From Strix aluco (lineage: Eukaryota > Chordata > Aves > Strigiformes > Strigidae), in contig NC_133933.1 in NCBI RefSeq assembly GCF_031877795.1, forward strand, positions 22,596,029 through 22,660,028: 64,000 nucleotides of DNA, given 5' to 3'. The first letter of the stretch is position 1. Each line of letters starts with the position of its first letter. Shown piece by piece: positions 27,050-38,016 of the stretch. The position numbers and the translations under genes are program-made. Below the pieces are notes generated by a model. It saw only the letters and a list, made by a program, of their open reading frames with translations, had not been told where the DNA came from and ran no database searches.

Positions 27050-27555
27050 AAAGGAGAGATCCAGTGGACATAATGTATTTGGATTCTCAAAAAGCTGTTG
27101 GCAAGGTTCCACACCAAAGGTTATTAAAGAAATGAAGCTGTCATGGGACTGCAGGAATTATTTCATGGAGTGAAAGCTGGTTACGGCCCAGCAAGCATGG
27201 GATTTAGCGGTTGGCATGAAGAAGAGCCAGCAGTGGAGTCCCCCAGGGATCAGTGCTGGAACGAATTTGGTTTAATATATAACCAATGACTGGAGAAAGG
27301 AGTGAACAGTGATATCTCTGTGTTTGCAGTGGTACTGGACTTTTTCAAGTATGCAAACACCACACATAGCAAAAGACACCTGAAGGACCCTGCTAAACTG
27401 AGTGGGCAAAAAGGTGACAGATGAGCTTCAATGCAGATAAATGTAACTTGCTGCAGTAGGGTGTTGTGGATGTGACTGTATCAACAGGCTCAAAAAAGAA
27501 TTATACAAATTTGGGACATCAGATCAAAAGATGAATACTGAAGGAGTAGGCAAGG
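27050..27555 (+). mobile_element. decayed CR1 LINE fragment (reverse-transcriptase region)
   Basis: The sequence follows the CR1 ORF2 reverse-transcriptase region in order. Phrases such as 'ggttccacaccaaagg' and 'ctgtcatgggact' are followed at 27232-27258 by codons for SGVPQGSVL, a conserved reverse-transcriptase block. About 70 bp further on, a block matches the position of the catalytic F-A-D-D region, but it is mutated (gtttgcagtggtact). Stops and frameshifts make it non-coding. It lacks both the LINE 5' part and the 3' terminus, so it is an old internal fragment. Confidence 0.8.
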
Positions 27556-30500
27556 GTGGACCCAGCAGTGCGGTTTTATGGCCCTATTTTGACAAAAATT
27601 ATGGTGGAAGAAAACCTGAACGAAGTTTCAGCTATCAGAATAGTGTGTTTTGATAAAGAAAATTTTTGTCTCTTGGTTTTGGGTTTTATTTTAAATTGTG
27701 CTACTATTGAGGAATTTAAATGCATGCTATTTTCATTGTTTTATAGTGCTTTAACTACAATATATGATAAAATATTAAAAATAAATTATAAATAAAATAT
27801 TACAACATTATCCAAATGTTGCTATTCTTTAAGAAATATTTTGATAGATCTGGATTGGTTTTCTCCTTTGTAAAACTGAGTCCATACCAATTTTGATAGT
27901 TTGAATTTTCATTCCAAATCAGAATTGAAGCGTCTTTTGCAATATTGTAATTTTTGGTGGAATAGAAACATCAATTTCCAGTCAGTTCTAATGATTATTT
28001 CCTTTTCTAATGCTTGTCAGCCTCTTCTTCTCCCATTTCAGAAGTCTTCACTGTTATAAGAATATCAAGTCTGCTCTGTCTAAGGAAACAGTTATTTCTT
28101 GCATGCACATAATGTACAGCATGATAGAGGGGGGCTTGGTTCAGCATTACTAGAGATCTCCCCTGTTTAATTTTGCATCAAAGAACAAGATCTTCTACTG
28201 CTGAAGTTAAAAGCAACCTTGGAAAGGACTAATACCCCCTGCCTGGTTGCTCAGTGCCCCCATCCTTTGGGTGGCACTGGCACTGGTGTGACAGCACCTT
28301 GGCCCAGCTTTGCTGGGGCTTGCTTAGTCGAGGGCAGGAGTAGGGAGCTGGTAGGCAGCAGCAGGGTGGACCTGTGTCTCCGAGCCACTTATGCCAGTGC
28401 CTGCTTATGTCAGCTTGAACACTTCATGGCCATATTTCTCCATATGAGACAAAGACCATCTGACCTAGATGTCAGCCAATGTGTGGACAGTAAGGGCATT
28501 ATATTGCCTCAGTTTTGAGGCTGGTACCTGACGTTCTCTGTCCCTGAAGCCAAGCTCCAGGATAAAGTGGCAGGGGGTGGTTTCTGTGCTTTTGTGGTTC
28601 TCGTAGCTTGTACTGCAGTTTGAGATTCTCCAGACTATTCTCCCTATTTCTGTTTAACTGTAGGATCTGCTTCCCAGAAGGGATCTTGCCATACTGCCTC
28701 TCCCAATACTTTTCTTCCCTTCTTTTCTCTTAGGTTTTCTTCTGTGAGTCTGACAACTCTGTGATAATCATTCCTCCTCCTCAGAGCTCTGCAGAGGAAT
28801 ATGCCCATCTGATGGCGTGGGTGGGCATAGCTGGTGTACAGAGCACAGCTATCTTCTCTCTGTATGTATTCATGAGATTCACCAAAAGCCTTCCCACTAG
28901 CAGTAAACCTCTGCTTCACAGGAGATCCACAGCAAAATACAAACACACTTTACTAGAGCTGGAACTGGGACCCAGTCAGGAAAATTGTGATTGATTTTCC
29001 AATTCAAGCAGCCTTTGGGAGTCACCCCCCCGAGAAACCTGGCTTCAGAGTGGCTTCCAAACTGCTAGAGACAACTGTGGGCGTCTTTGGGAGCTGGATC
29101 CTGACAGCCGCGCAGTCATCCATACCATCAGCTGAGTGTGGTGGTGCAGCAAAGCGCACTGCCTGCTCCCAGAAGGCGTTGCTGCTGTGCTGACCAGACA
29201 GACATGGGCTAGTATGGGACATGCCAAACCTATCATCAGCTGCATTTGGGGTGACTCACTCAAGTAACTGAGGTGTGGGCAGGATTTTGGTCAATGCGTC
29301 ATCTGCTTCTGACACTGCTTCCCTCCGCGCAAGGGAATACACCCATTACATTTCTCTCTATTTAAATACTTGTCTTGCTGTCTGCTGGTGCGTGGGCTAC
29401 AACTAACTACAGCTGTAAAGAACCTGATACCTAGGTGAGACTGGCTCTGAGGGATGCATCAGCCCAGGGCTCCCGCAGCTGCCAGAGCCGCTCACTAGTG
29501 CCCTGGCGGTCAGCCTCAGCAGAGCTGCTGGGGCATGAGAGAAACTGAATCAGATTCTCATTCTCAAATACAGGAAGGGTGGAAGCAAATAAGTCAGAAA
29601 TACATCTTTGGTGACCACATTCTAGTGCTGAAGTAGTCAGGTCTAAATCTCCCACTACGAAGGCAAGGAGATAGTCTTGGCCTTTAAGTGAGATCAGTGA
29701 AACAATTCCCCTTTCTGCCTTCTTCCTTGAAACCAATAACTTATTATGCAAGCACAGGCTAAAGTACTAACTCCTTTGGTTGTATCTTGTATGTACTAGT
29801 GCGCATTGAGGAGATCTGTGGGTACAGTTGGCGGTGGAGTCCAAGCCCTGTGATCATTGTCATCATCAAAACCAGCTACCCGTCATCTGAAACACTGGGT
29901 AGCTTTTTTTGGCAGGGCAGCAGAGAAGCTGGGCGGTCTGTGTTTGTGCACAGAAGCTGGTGGATCATTACCCCAAGGAGAGCACAGCGGGTGCGAGGTG
30001 CGCATCTGCTTGAGGGAGGACCCTGAGCAGCAGCTGAGCCTACAGGAGAAGTTGGAGTTGGTGCTGCAAGCCTTGCTGGGGCATCTTTCCATACAAACAA
30101 AAACCTTAGAAAGGAAAGGAGCCTGTCGATGGCATACAAACCAGACAGGGAAAGGAGGCTGCTGCATCGTTATATTCACTGGAAACAGCTTTGTCATAAG
30201 CTCCTGTGAGCTGAACTCAAACCTAAAAGATTAAAATCTCCAAAACCAATTACCATTCGCCCCTGTTGAGCCTCTTCTTCAGATTCATCACCACCTTGCA
30301 GCAGATCTTGAAATGTGGGTTCACCTCATCACTTGGGGTCATCCTCTGACAACACAGCCAGCTATTGCAAGCCTGTGAAGGAAAATATTATCTTCTTCAG
30401 CTCACATTTTTGGAGGTAATGGCTCAGCAGTCAGAGTGAAACCATCAAACACCAGGATAAGCCAAAGCAAAAGCAATAGATACTGGTGGGTGGTTTTGAC

Positions 30501-31046
30501 CGACTGGCTAATAAAAGACACATCACGTTTATACTTCAAGTTTATTATAGTAATACAATCAGATTTTCACAGATAATATACCTAATTATATCAGGGTATG
30601 TATATATATTTTATTCCCAGCATGTTACAATCTTTTTATCTTCAATCATGCAGTGAGTAATGTATGAACACAATTATATGGAAGATTTTTTTTTCCCTAA
30701 AAAAGAGAAACCAAAATTACAAAAGTATGGCTTCATAAGAAAGTCATATTATACAACGAACATTCATTTGTACTTGGGCATGGCAACATTCAGTCTTAAT
30801 CGGTGAACAGCATCTGTCACTATCATGCTGATTCTAAAAAAGCCAAGGGAACTGGGAACAGGGAAATGCCCATCGGTGTTAAAGAGATGGAAAATAAATA
30901 TCTATATACATTCACAGTACAAAAAATGTAAAAAATGTTTTCAGGGATTAAGCGTCACATTTATTTATATGCTGAAGTCAGAGTTATGGAGCCTTGAAGA
31001 ATATAACTGCACAAACAGTTTCTGTTTTCCTTTAGACCAACAAACA
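27556..31046. other. non-coding stretch
   Basis: An AT-rich section at about 27640-27960 is followed by mixed sequence. A plus-strand frame at about 29857-30234 (125 codons) has a helix-like glutamine- and leucine-rich middle but matches nothing I know. Overlapping frames on both strands are equally open, which argues against coding. No repeat family was recognised. Confidence 0.4.
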
Positions 31047-31120
31047 TCAGGAGTGATGCAATTGACTTAAAAAGCGTTACTTCAGGTGTAAAGAGGTGTA
31101 ACTGAGGTCAGAATCTGGCC
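31047..31120 (+). repeat. relic of a palindromic dispersed repeat family
   Basis: The blocks 'caggagtgatgcaattgact', 'gttacttcagg' and 'gtgtaactgaggtcagaat' followed by 'ctggcc' occur in the order found in a short palindromic sauropsid repeat, with a centre around attgacttcaat and ends in gatcagaatctggcc. Self-complementarity of the two arms is now only about 10 of 16 positions. The family call is from memory, with no catalogue name. Confidence 0.45.
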
Positions 31121-31247
31121 TGTCCTTCCTGCTAATGGTGCTGCAGAAATAGACAGAAGCATAGGGTTAGGAAGTCAAAGGCAGCTGAATTTTGCTGGCA
31201 GCCCAGAGAAAAGAAAGACAAAGATGTATCTTTAATAGATTTTATTT

Positions 31248-31265
31248 AAAAAAAAAAAAAAAAAA
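31248..31265 (+). repeat. poly(A) run, 18 bp
   Basis: An uninterrupted run of 18 A follows 'gattttattt'. A 167-codon plus-strand ORF (31192-31695) crosses this run and the CA-rich tract downstream, and is rejected as coding for that reason. Confidence 0.85.
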
Positions 31266-31548
31266 GGGATTAGAGAATAAAATGTGGCCACTATCACAAA
31301 CCCGTCTCTGGATGATTGTGGTTGTTGCGAGCAGAAGCCCTTGTGCTTGGTGTTCAGAGGCCAAACACCCATTTCAAGAGCAAAGCTGCTGCCTCTTTAC
31401 AAGAGAAGAAGAAATGTCCTTACCTGTTAGCAGCACAGAGCTTGGGACACACACTTATCTCGTGAAAAGGCTGCTTTCTCAAGGCAGTGATCACGGATGT
31501 GTGCAAGTACTGGAGCCGGTAAGTATTGTAAGTCAGTTACGAATTTTA

Positions 31549-31562
31549 CCAGGAGAGGGCAG
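31549..31562 (+). promoter_or_regulatory. possible CTCF-binding motif
   Basis: 'ccaggagagggcag' fits the CTCF core pattern at all but one position as I remember it. It lies directly before a CA-rich simple repeat and about 5 kb from the ANKRD9-like gene start. It is a motif match only. Confidence 0.3.
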
Positions 31563-31651
31563 ACAGAGACACAGACGTACATATGCACCACATGCACCCA
31601 CACGTTTACACACACAAAGACACACACACGTACACGTACACGCACACACCA
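31561..31651 (+). repeat. imperfect (CA)n-rich simple repeat
   Basis: About 90 bp are dominated by alternating CA with acgt interruptions ('cacacacacg', 'tacacgtaca'). It is an interrupted microsatellite that could adopt Z-DNA. A shorter related tract lies at about 31695-31715. Confidence 0.85.
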
Positions 31652-32999
31652 AGTTGCTCACTGTGCACACTGAAGTGATACTCATCGAGACTTAAGTCAC
31701 ACACATAAACACACAACTCGGATCCTTACAATGCTACTCCTCAAAACTGAAATTAAAAAGATGTAACCTGCAGAGCCAACCTGTAATCCAAAAATTAGCA
31801 AAGACTTTACCCTCCCCCTTTTCTCTCTTGCCTTTATTCTTTTTCCAAGTTCAGAAATACAGATCTTAGCTACACTTACTCAGTATCTATATATGCAAAA
31901 TGTAAACATCACTACACAGCACCTAGCACCTTTTTGATTAACAAAGTCACTAACATATTTGTCATGCAAGCATAGGGATTTTTCAAGACTACGGACCGTC
32001 AGGTTGCAGGAAGTGTGGAAAATATTTTGAGTTTACTTCTGCTGATGACCTGGCATGGAAAGAATGGAGAAAAAAATTCAACACAGATGGGGTTGAGGTA
32101 GATTTGGCCATATCTGATGTAATGTCACTGTACTGAGCAGGAAGACAAATGGAATCTCAAACTAACAGGCAGGTCACCACAAGATAAGCAAACCAGGATT
32201 AGGGAGAAGATTCTTCCATTCCAGCAGAAAGACACGCCATCCTGCACTCGTATTACTACAGGTGATGAAAAGGGTTGTCACCACAATGCTAATGGCCCTA
32301 CACTCTGGCCCAGCAGGACTGCTCGTGGAGGTCCGATGGGGGCTCAGCATGAGGGCCAGCTGGTGCTTGAGCTCTTGTTAAAATGATCAGGAAAAGGAGG
32401 AATGAGAGGGCTGTGGAGTGATCATTCCAGTGTGGGTAGCTGCCTGTTGCCCACTGGGCTGTGCACACCAGAATTTTTGCATGTTGGCCAACAGCAGGAC
32501 AGCAGCTTTTTTCCAGGCTGTGGTACCAGGCATGGATATACCTCAGAATTTGAGTTTCTCGAGCAGTTGCTGAGAATCTATCTCTTATGCTCTGTCTGGG
32601 CCAGTGGATAGAGGGTAGCCTCCCACATGGACAAAAGCATGCACTCAAGCATCCTGGTGCCTGCTACAAATCCACCCAGAAAGCCTGAAGTGCCTGAACC
32701 CTGACCTTTGCAATGATCCACAACTATTACGGTCAAAAAGAGATCCCTGCACCATTTTAGATCCACTTGCTCCCAGTGGGTTGCTTTGGCTCTCTGGGTA
32801 CAGCCCCCTGACTTACTAGAAAGTCCTACCTCATTAGTGTCAAGAATCTTTACCTGCCTCCTTTGAGTTGTAAATCGAACAGCCTTCCCCTCCCTCCTGT
32901 CTTTTCTGAAACTCTTTATAGCACCGAAACTCTCATGGTTTCAAGACAGTGCAATAACAGTTGACGATTTCCTTTGCCTCCTTCCCCAGGATCTCTGCT
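31652..32999. other. non-coding stretch, nothing supportable
   Basis: Only chance-length ORFs are present, up to 116 codons at 32298-32648 on the minus strand. No repeat or domain was recognised. Confidence 0.5.
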
Positions 33000-34014
33000 C
33001 CTGGGGCCTAATTATTATTCTAATAATATCCATCACCAGCCTCCTCCGCCTCTCGCCCACCGACATCCGGATGAGATACCGCATTGCTGCTGGGGCAAAC
33101 CCACTCCTGCTCCTCTGGACTCCAGGGGTGCCACAGGGGCCGTGCTCTGCACAGCTGCTCTCGTCAGCCTTGGGCAGCGAGCGCCTGCTTTGTCCTCTGT
33201 CTCCAGCGCTGGGTTTCTGGGGGCTGCCAGGGCTGGGGAGCCTGCAGGGCTTGGCAGAAGCAGCTCAGCCAGGACTTATAATGCAAACCGGCCTTCGGCT
33301 CTGCTTTGCTTCCCAAGCTGTGACAGCCCCCGCCTGCGGCAGAGACTGCCGAGCAAGCAGCCTCTCCGCAAAACCCTCGCCTAAGGTCGACCCTGTATTT
33401 CTCCCCACCGTTCACACCCTCCCCCATCGCACAAGGAGGAATAGAGGACACAGATGGGGAAAGACATGCAAGTCCCCAGGGGCAGGGGTGGAAGGACACT
33501 GCAGCACCAGGGATGTGGGATTTCAGGAGAAGGGTTAACCCCTTCGTGGCCTGCTTGGCACTTTTAGGGCTGGGCTGACATTTTCTCCATCTTGCAAGCA
33601 AGCCTGCATCTTCACCTAGTGCAGCGTGGGCAGCACTGGCACCGAGGTGCTTCCACGGCACGTGGAAAGGGATGTCCGGGAGGAGCATCCTGGTGTCTCT
33701 GAAAGGATGTTCCCGTTGGCTGCGCCCCGCACGTTGCACAGCCTCGCAGGAAATCTCCACTTGGCTGTGGCTGCCATCGCCAGCGTCCTGGCACACGGGA
33801 GGTACCCGCGCACAGGGAGACCAAGTGGAAGCGCTGATGCTGATGGTGCTGATGGAAAAAAGGAAAAGGGTGCAGCTCCAGCACAGCCGCCTTGGCACAA
33901 GCAGGGAATTAGCCAGATGGTTTTGCACGGAGCAATTGAGATGTGAATGCACATCCTTTCTTAGCCAGAGCCTTGCTAAAAAGGGGTTTGTGCCCCACAG
34001 CCTTTGGTTCCAAA
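33000..34014. other. GC-rich stretch with overlapping long open frames
   Basis: G+C and CpG rise clearly over the flanks. As a result, long frames are open on both strands at once: 262 codons minus (33164-33952), 155 plus (33071-33538), 136 plus (32974-33384) and 119 plus (33672-34031). None has a recognisable domain, and the longest is compositionally mixed, with cysteine, serine and tryptophan scattered as in random GC-rich translation. It lies just beyond the candidate poly(A) site of the ANKRD9-like gene. A regulatory or untranslated role is as likely as coding. Confidence 0.4.
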
Positions 34015-34020
34015 TTTATT
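34015..34020 (-). terminator. candidate poly(A) signal for the ANKRD9-like gene
   Basis: On the minus strand this reads AATAAA, the first such hexamer downstream of the stop codon at 35351; no ATTAAA was seen before it. About 20-25 bases further along the minus strand there is a G/T-rich stretch (ctgtgggg), as expected of a downstream element. It would give a 3' UTR of about 1.33 kb. Confidence 0.35.
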
Positions 34021-35350
34021 TAAAGAGATGAGTAATTTCGTCACTGCTGTTCAGTACGGATCTGGGGAAATGGGTTACGCTACTTCAGCAGAGCAGAGGG
34101 TTGTGCTGACAAAGAGAGAACACTGGGGTCCAAAATAAGGGATGTCCCCCAAAGGGAGTTGGGATCCTGCCACTGCTCCATTGGTGCTGAGCATGACCAG
34201 GAGAGCAGGACCAGTGCCTTGAACAGACAGGGCTCTGCCTGGGCAGCAAGGCGCAGAGCCCCCCCCAGAAAGCAGGGCAGCCCCAGCTCCGCCTTCTGCA
34301 AACACACCCTGCCTGCAGTGCTCAGGGGAGTCAGTGGGAACTTTTTGTATTTTCCAGGATCAGGCCCTCTCTCTGGACCCGGGTGGCAAAAATACTCTAA
34401 TTGACAACAAGTGACAACTTCTAACAGCAGAACATCACACCCCAGCTTAGGATAACTAGCAAATGCTGGTGGCTCTGAGACCCCCTGGTAAATCAGGTTA
34501 GTGAGCTACATCTCTTGTGGAGGTACGTTCAACCTAAAACACAAGTCAAGGGGAAGAACAGGGCTTCCACTGGCCCTGCTCTGATTTCCATTTGTTTACT
34601 GGACAGCAGGGAAAATGGTTCCTTCCCCATTGCACAAGTCTGTAGAGGCATCAGGACTGGGATTGCCTTTAACCCCCTCACTCCCAGGTAAGATAGGATG
34701 CTTTCTGTTAGCTATGCTGCGGGTCTCTATCCCCCCCACCAGGAATATACACTCGCTGCCCCTCTCTGAACTCACGCCCTCCAGCTATGACCTGTTGTAA
34801 AGCAATTCAGAAAAATCAGGTACCCTGCAGAACTGCCTCTACGTCCCTGCAGCATCAGCCATGGACTTTTTGGTTATCGCTAGATGATGCTAGATCATTG
34901 TTAGAAAGGAAACCTGATGTTTGAACCCTGTTGGCATGGGATGGTGTTTCTCCCAGCTCTAGCAGAACACAGTCCCATAGTTACACCATTTGAAAATCCC
35001 ACTGGGCACGTAGTTCCTTTTTACCCAGGTAAGTTACACAGGAGACAGTTATCATATTGGGAATTCAGATACACTGGTACCAGCTGACAGCTAAGAAACC
35101 AAACATAACACAGTCTCAACTACCCTTAACCCTTCACATGCACAACAAAACAGAAAACAAGGAAGGCTTTTGCTTTTAAAAGTGCTGTGTCTGCAATCTG
35201 TTAGAAAAGACATTTAAAATCTTGTCACAAAATATTGGATTTTCCAGCATAGCCTAATAGGTTAAGTACTAAAATCACACTAAAATGCAGAGGGTGGTGG
35301 ATGACCATCTCCCCTAAGTTGCCTTTGAAAATCCAAGACCCAGCGAATAG

Positions 35351-36241
35351 TCAAGGAAAAACATTTACCACATTTTTTGTCGGTAGCTTTTTGCCATAGG
35401 ATGGTAAGGGCTTTAGTGCCTGAGGTATAGGTAGTTCCTGGATGCTTTTAGGGAAGTGGGAGGGGGGAAGAGTCTGGAGAATAGTTTGCATAGCTTGCAA
35501 ATATAAAGAAGCAGGTGTGTTCCCCACCAGGCTGTTGAATTTGTCTTCCCCCAGCAAAGCTGTCCAGTGGTCCGGATGCTCCTGCAGAACTTTCCGCATC
35601 TTAAACTGTGGGTTGGGCATGAAGAGCAAGAGGTAGTCGAGGCAGAGCTTCTTTGATGCCACATTGACTTTGGAGTCCCACATCTGCTCCAGGATGACAT
35701 CCAGTGGGGTAAGCCCTTTACTGTCCTCTATCCTGGGAGAAGCTCCATTCCCGAGGAGGATGAGGACTGTCTCTGACCTCAGCAGTTCGCAGGCAAGATG
35801 CAGGGGGGTTTTCCCATCTTCCAGATGAAAGCAGCCAGTCCTATTGATGTACGAGTTCAAGCTGGGGAGCTTGTGTGCAATTTTGATGATCAGCCCCAAG
35901 ATATCTCTCCTGTCATATGTGACCGCCATGGCCAAGTGAGGAGCAGAGGATGGGCAATAGCAGAAGTGTTCCCCAGGCACCTTGAGAGCCTCCTCTGGAA
36001 AATGAGACAGCAGATACTGAGCATAAGGCAGGTGGTTATGCACCACTGCATAGAGAAGGGCTTCTGAAGGTGAGTAGGTTCTTAGGCTGGCATTTTCCTC
36101 CCAGTAAAAATACTCCATAGTTCTCATGTCTTCCAGCATCCACACAGGCTTGTGATCTCTCACAGCCTGGTAGAACATATAGGATAAGAACTTGCAGTGC
36201 CTGCTCTGATCATCCTGCAGGCTGGCCTGGTTACTGGCCAT
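35351..36241 (-). CDS. ANKRD9-like: ANKRD9-like ankyrin-repeat protein
   Basis: Complete 296-codon frame, ATG to TGA, in one exon. The family signature is strong: FYQAVRD (23-29), PVWMLEDMR (32-40), SPSEALLYA (57-65), PHLAMAV (101-107), an ankyrin repeat with TPLHLA (145-150) and GASPR (166-170), a second partial repeat beginning GLTPLD (176-181), then LLGEDKF (229-235) and SLYLQAMQ (245-252). ANKRD9 proteins are about 300-320 residues, so it is full length. The ATG has a strong Kozak context (G at -3 and +4), and an in-frame TGA two codons upstream fixes the start unless an intron ends at the 'ctgag' just before it. No signal peptide or membrane segment is visible, so it is probably cytosolic. 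Mammalian ANKRD9 has been reported to control IMPDH2 abundance and to act as a ubiquitin-ligase substrate receptor; whether this copy does so is inference. It differs from ANKRD9 at many positions, especially the N- and C-termini, suggesting a paralog rather than the orthologue. It has no close neighbour gene. Confidence 0.93.
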   Translation of the reverse strand: MASNQASLQDDQSRHCKFLSYMFYQAVRDHKPVWMLEDMRTMEYFYWEENASLRTYSPSEALLYAVVHNHLPYAQYLLSHFPEEALKVPGEHFCYCPSSAPHLAMAVTYDRRDILGLIIKIAHKLPSLNSYINRTGCFHLEDGKTPLHLACELLRSETVLILLGNGASPRIEDSKGLTPLDVILEQMWDSKVNVASKKLCLDYLLLFMPNPQFKMRKVLQEHPDHWTALLGEDKFNSLVGNTPASLYLQAMQTILQTLPPSHFPKSIQELPIPQALKPLPSYGKKLPTKNVVNVFP

Positions 36242-36548
36242 GGCTCAGCAAATAAAGAGCAGCTCCACGTAAAATCACTCCAGACTGTAAGATGTGTGCA
36301 CTTGGAATGCAGATCCCGATGCTGCTGCAACCTTCAGGCTGTCATTGCTGCCTGGACTGCACTAGCTGGAATGCATGGGCTGATCATCTCCACCCATTCA
36401 TTGTTTTTCCCCTCACTGCAGTGGTTTTGTTTAGGTAAGCACAATCCCACAGGCTCGGTTAACCCATGCCATGCAAGCAGATGGTTAGTAAGTACATCCC
36501 GCTCTGCGCGTGGCACAGGTTACTGGAACGCTGTCAGACTGTGAGTGA

Positions 36549-36555
36549 TTTTATA
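36549..36555 (-). promoter_or_regulatory. candidate TATA box upstream of the ANKRD9-like gene
   Basis: The minus strand reads TATAAAA, about 310 bp upstream of the ATG. A start site 25-30 bp downstream would lie near 36520 and give an unspliced 5' leader of about 280 nt. No CpG island is present, consistent with a regulated TATA-type promoter. ANKRD9 genes commonly have upstream non-coding exons, so a more distant promoter remains possible. Confidence 0.35.
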
Positions 36556-37759
36556 CACACAGCTAGAGAGAAGAGAGGGAGAGACTAAAATTAGCTTGAG
36601 AGGTGAGGCGGATTTCTGTCTGCATTTCATGTCTAACCAGATCAGCTCATACATTGCAGTAAGTGCAATAGCAGTATTCGTCTATTTTTTGTATGTCACT
36701 CACACACACAGCTCATTATAGAGTCAAAAATATGTAGCAGTGTAAAATGCTCCACAGCTGATAATACACACGATTATATGCTCAGGAAATCAAGGGATTG
36801 GGACTGTAGCATTAGGAAGGGATCCCTATTTTATAAATAATGGTATGGCTAGCCACTTAGGAGACACTCATGTTAATGGATTGTCTATAAGGCATTAGTG
36901 ATGTTTAAGATCCCAGCATTAATCTCTGCAGAGAAAAGAGTAGAACAGTATGTAGATTAACTATGCCCAGAGTCATAAAGCATATTCTCGGTTTAAACGC
37001 CTGCCTTTGTTTAGCAAGGAAATATCTGAAGTGCCTCTCAATTGCACAGCAAGTACATAAACAAAAGGTTAATGGCCAGACCCCACTGGCGGATGGAGAG
37101 CTTTGATCTAAACATTTCTCAGATGTCACCTTCCAGGACTGGGGTCAGAGCCAGTTGCAATGGGGAGAAGTGGGATTAAGCAATCAGATTGGTGCAATGC
37201 CCTGGTAAAACACAGAGGACCCAGGCCTACAGGCTTGAGGGGGTAGTGCCTGTTGGATGAGGCAGAAGGACCTGACCAAAATTAAATTCACAGAAAAGAA
37301 ACGAACTGAGCACACTTTATAGCAACTTGAGTTTACGGGAGGAGGGCTTCCATGCATCTTATAAATCAACCGATTGCAGTAAGATGGTATCTCACCATCT
37401 TGATAAGAAAACAGGGAAAATACAGCAAATCTAGAATTCTTTTTTCATTTAGCAAGGAGACAAACATATATTCAGTATATTCAAACTAAAGAGTATTCAA
37501 GTATTAAATCTGAACATCTCCAAATGATGTCTGGGGTCATCCAACGAGACAACCAAAGCCACTCACAAAACTGGGCTTAGATCTAGCACATCTTCCAAAG
37601 TTCTGGATGTTCCAGTCATTTCATTTTAGGGTCAGTTTTCATATGGTTGGAATAAACAATATATGTCCAATTTTTGCTCACCTTTACTGTGGTTATGCAT
37701 GGAAATGCTGCTACATAGGTCTTATACCCATGGTCATAATAAACCATGTGTATGCTCAG
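36556..37759. other. upstream flank of the ANKRD9-like gene, non-coding
   Basis: No ORF above 75 codons and no recognised repeat. An agagagaagagaggg purine run lies at about 36565-36585, close to the candidate TATA box. Confidence 0.45.
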
Positions 37760-37827
37760 GGCCAGATCCAAAGCCTGCTGGAGTGCACAGCGAGGCTCCC
37801 GCTGACTCCAGCATGCTCTGGGTCAGG
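37760..37827 (+). repeat. imperfect inverted-repeat element (palindromic family)
   Basis: The arms 37760-37783 (gccagatccaaagcctgctg followed by gagt) and 37804-37827 are reverse complements at 20 of 24 positions, with a 20-bp loop. The wording (gggccagatccaaagcc ... gggtcaggc) matches a short palindromic dispersed repeat I remember from sauropsid genomes, related to the relics at 4989 and 31047. It is non-autonomous, with no coding capacity and no visible flanking duplication. Confidence 0.65.
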
Positions 37828-38016
37828 CATTAGTCGAGCACTTGGAGACACACATTTTGTTTCTCCAGTTGCTAACCCAAAGCATCTGAAACTTGGACTT
37901 ATGTACTCAGAGGAGAGGTGAATTAGTATTTAAGTGGATAGCCTCTTTTGCCTAAAGCTTTCACATGGCTTTTCCTACTAGTAAATCATGACTATACCAT
38001 AGGAATTACATGGATT

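Noticed and set aside
31192..31695. 167-codon plus-strand ORF
   Set aside because: It runs through 18 A and a CA-rich repeat, giving lysine and histidine/threonine runs typical of low-complexity translation. A good donor-like 'ccggtaagt' inside it at about 31517-31525 has no convincing partner acceptor.
33164..33952. 262-codon minus-strand ORF as a protein gene
   Set aside because: It lies in GC-rich sequence where stops are rare on both strands and shows no recognisable motif. Kept only as a finding to test.
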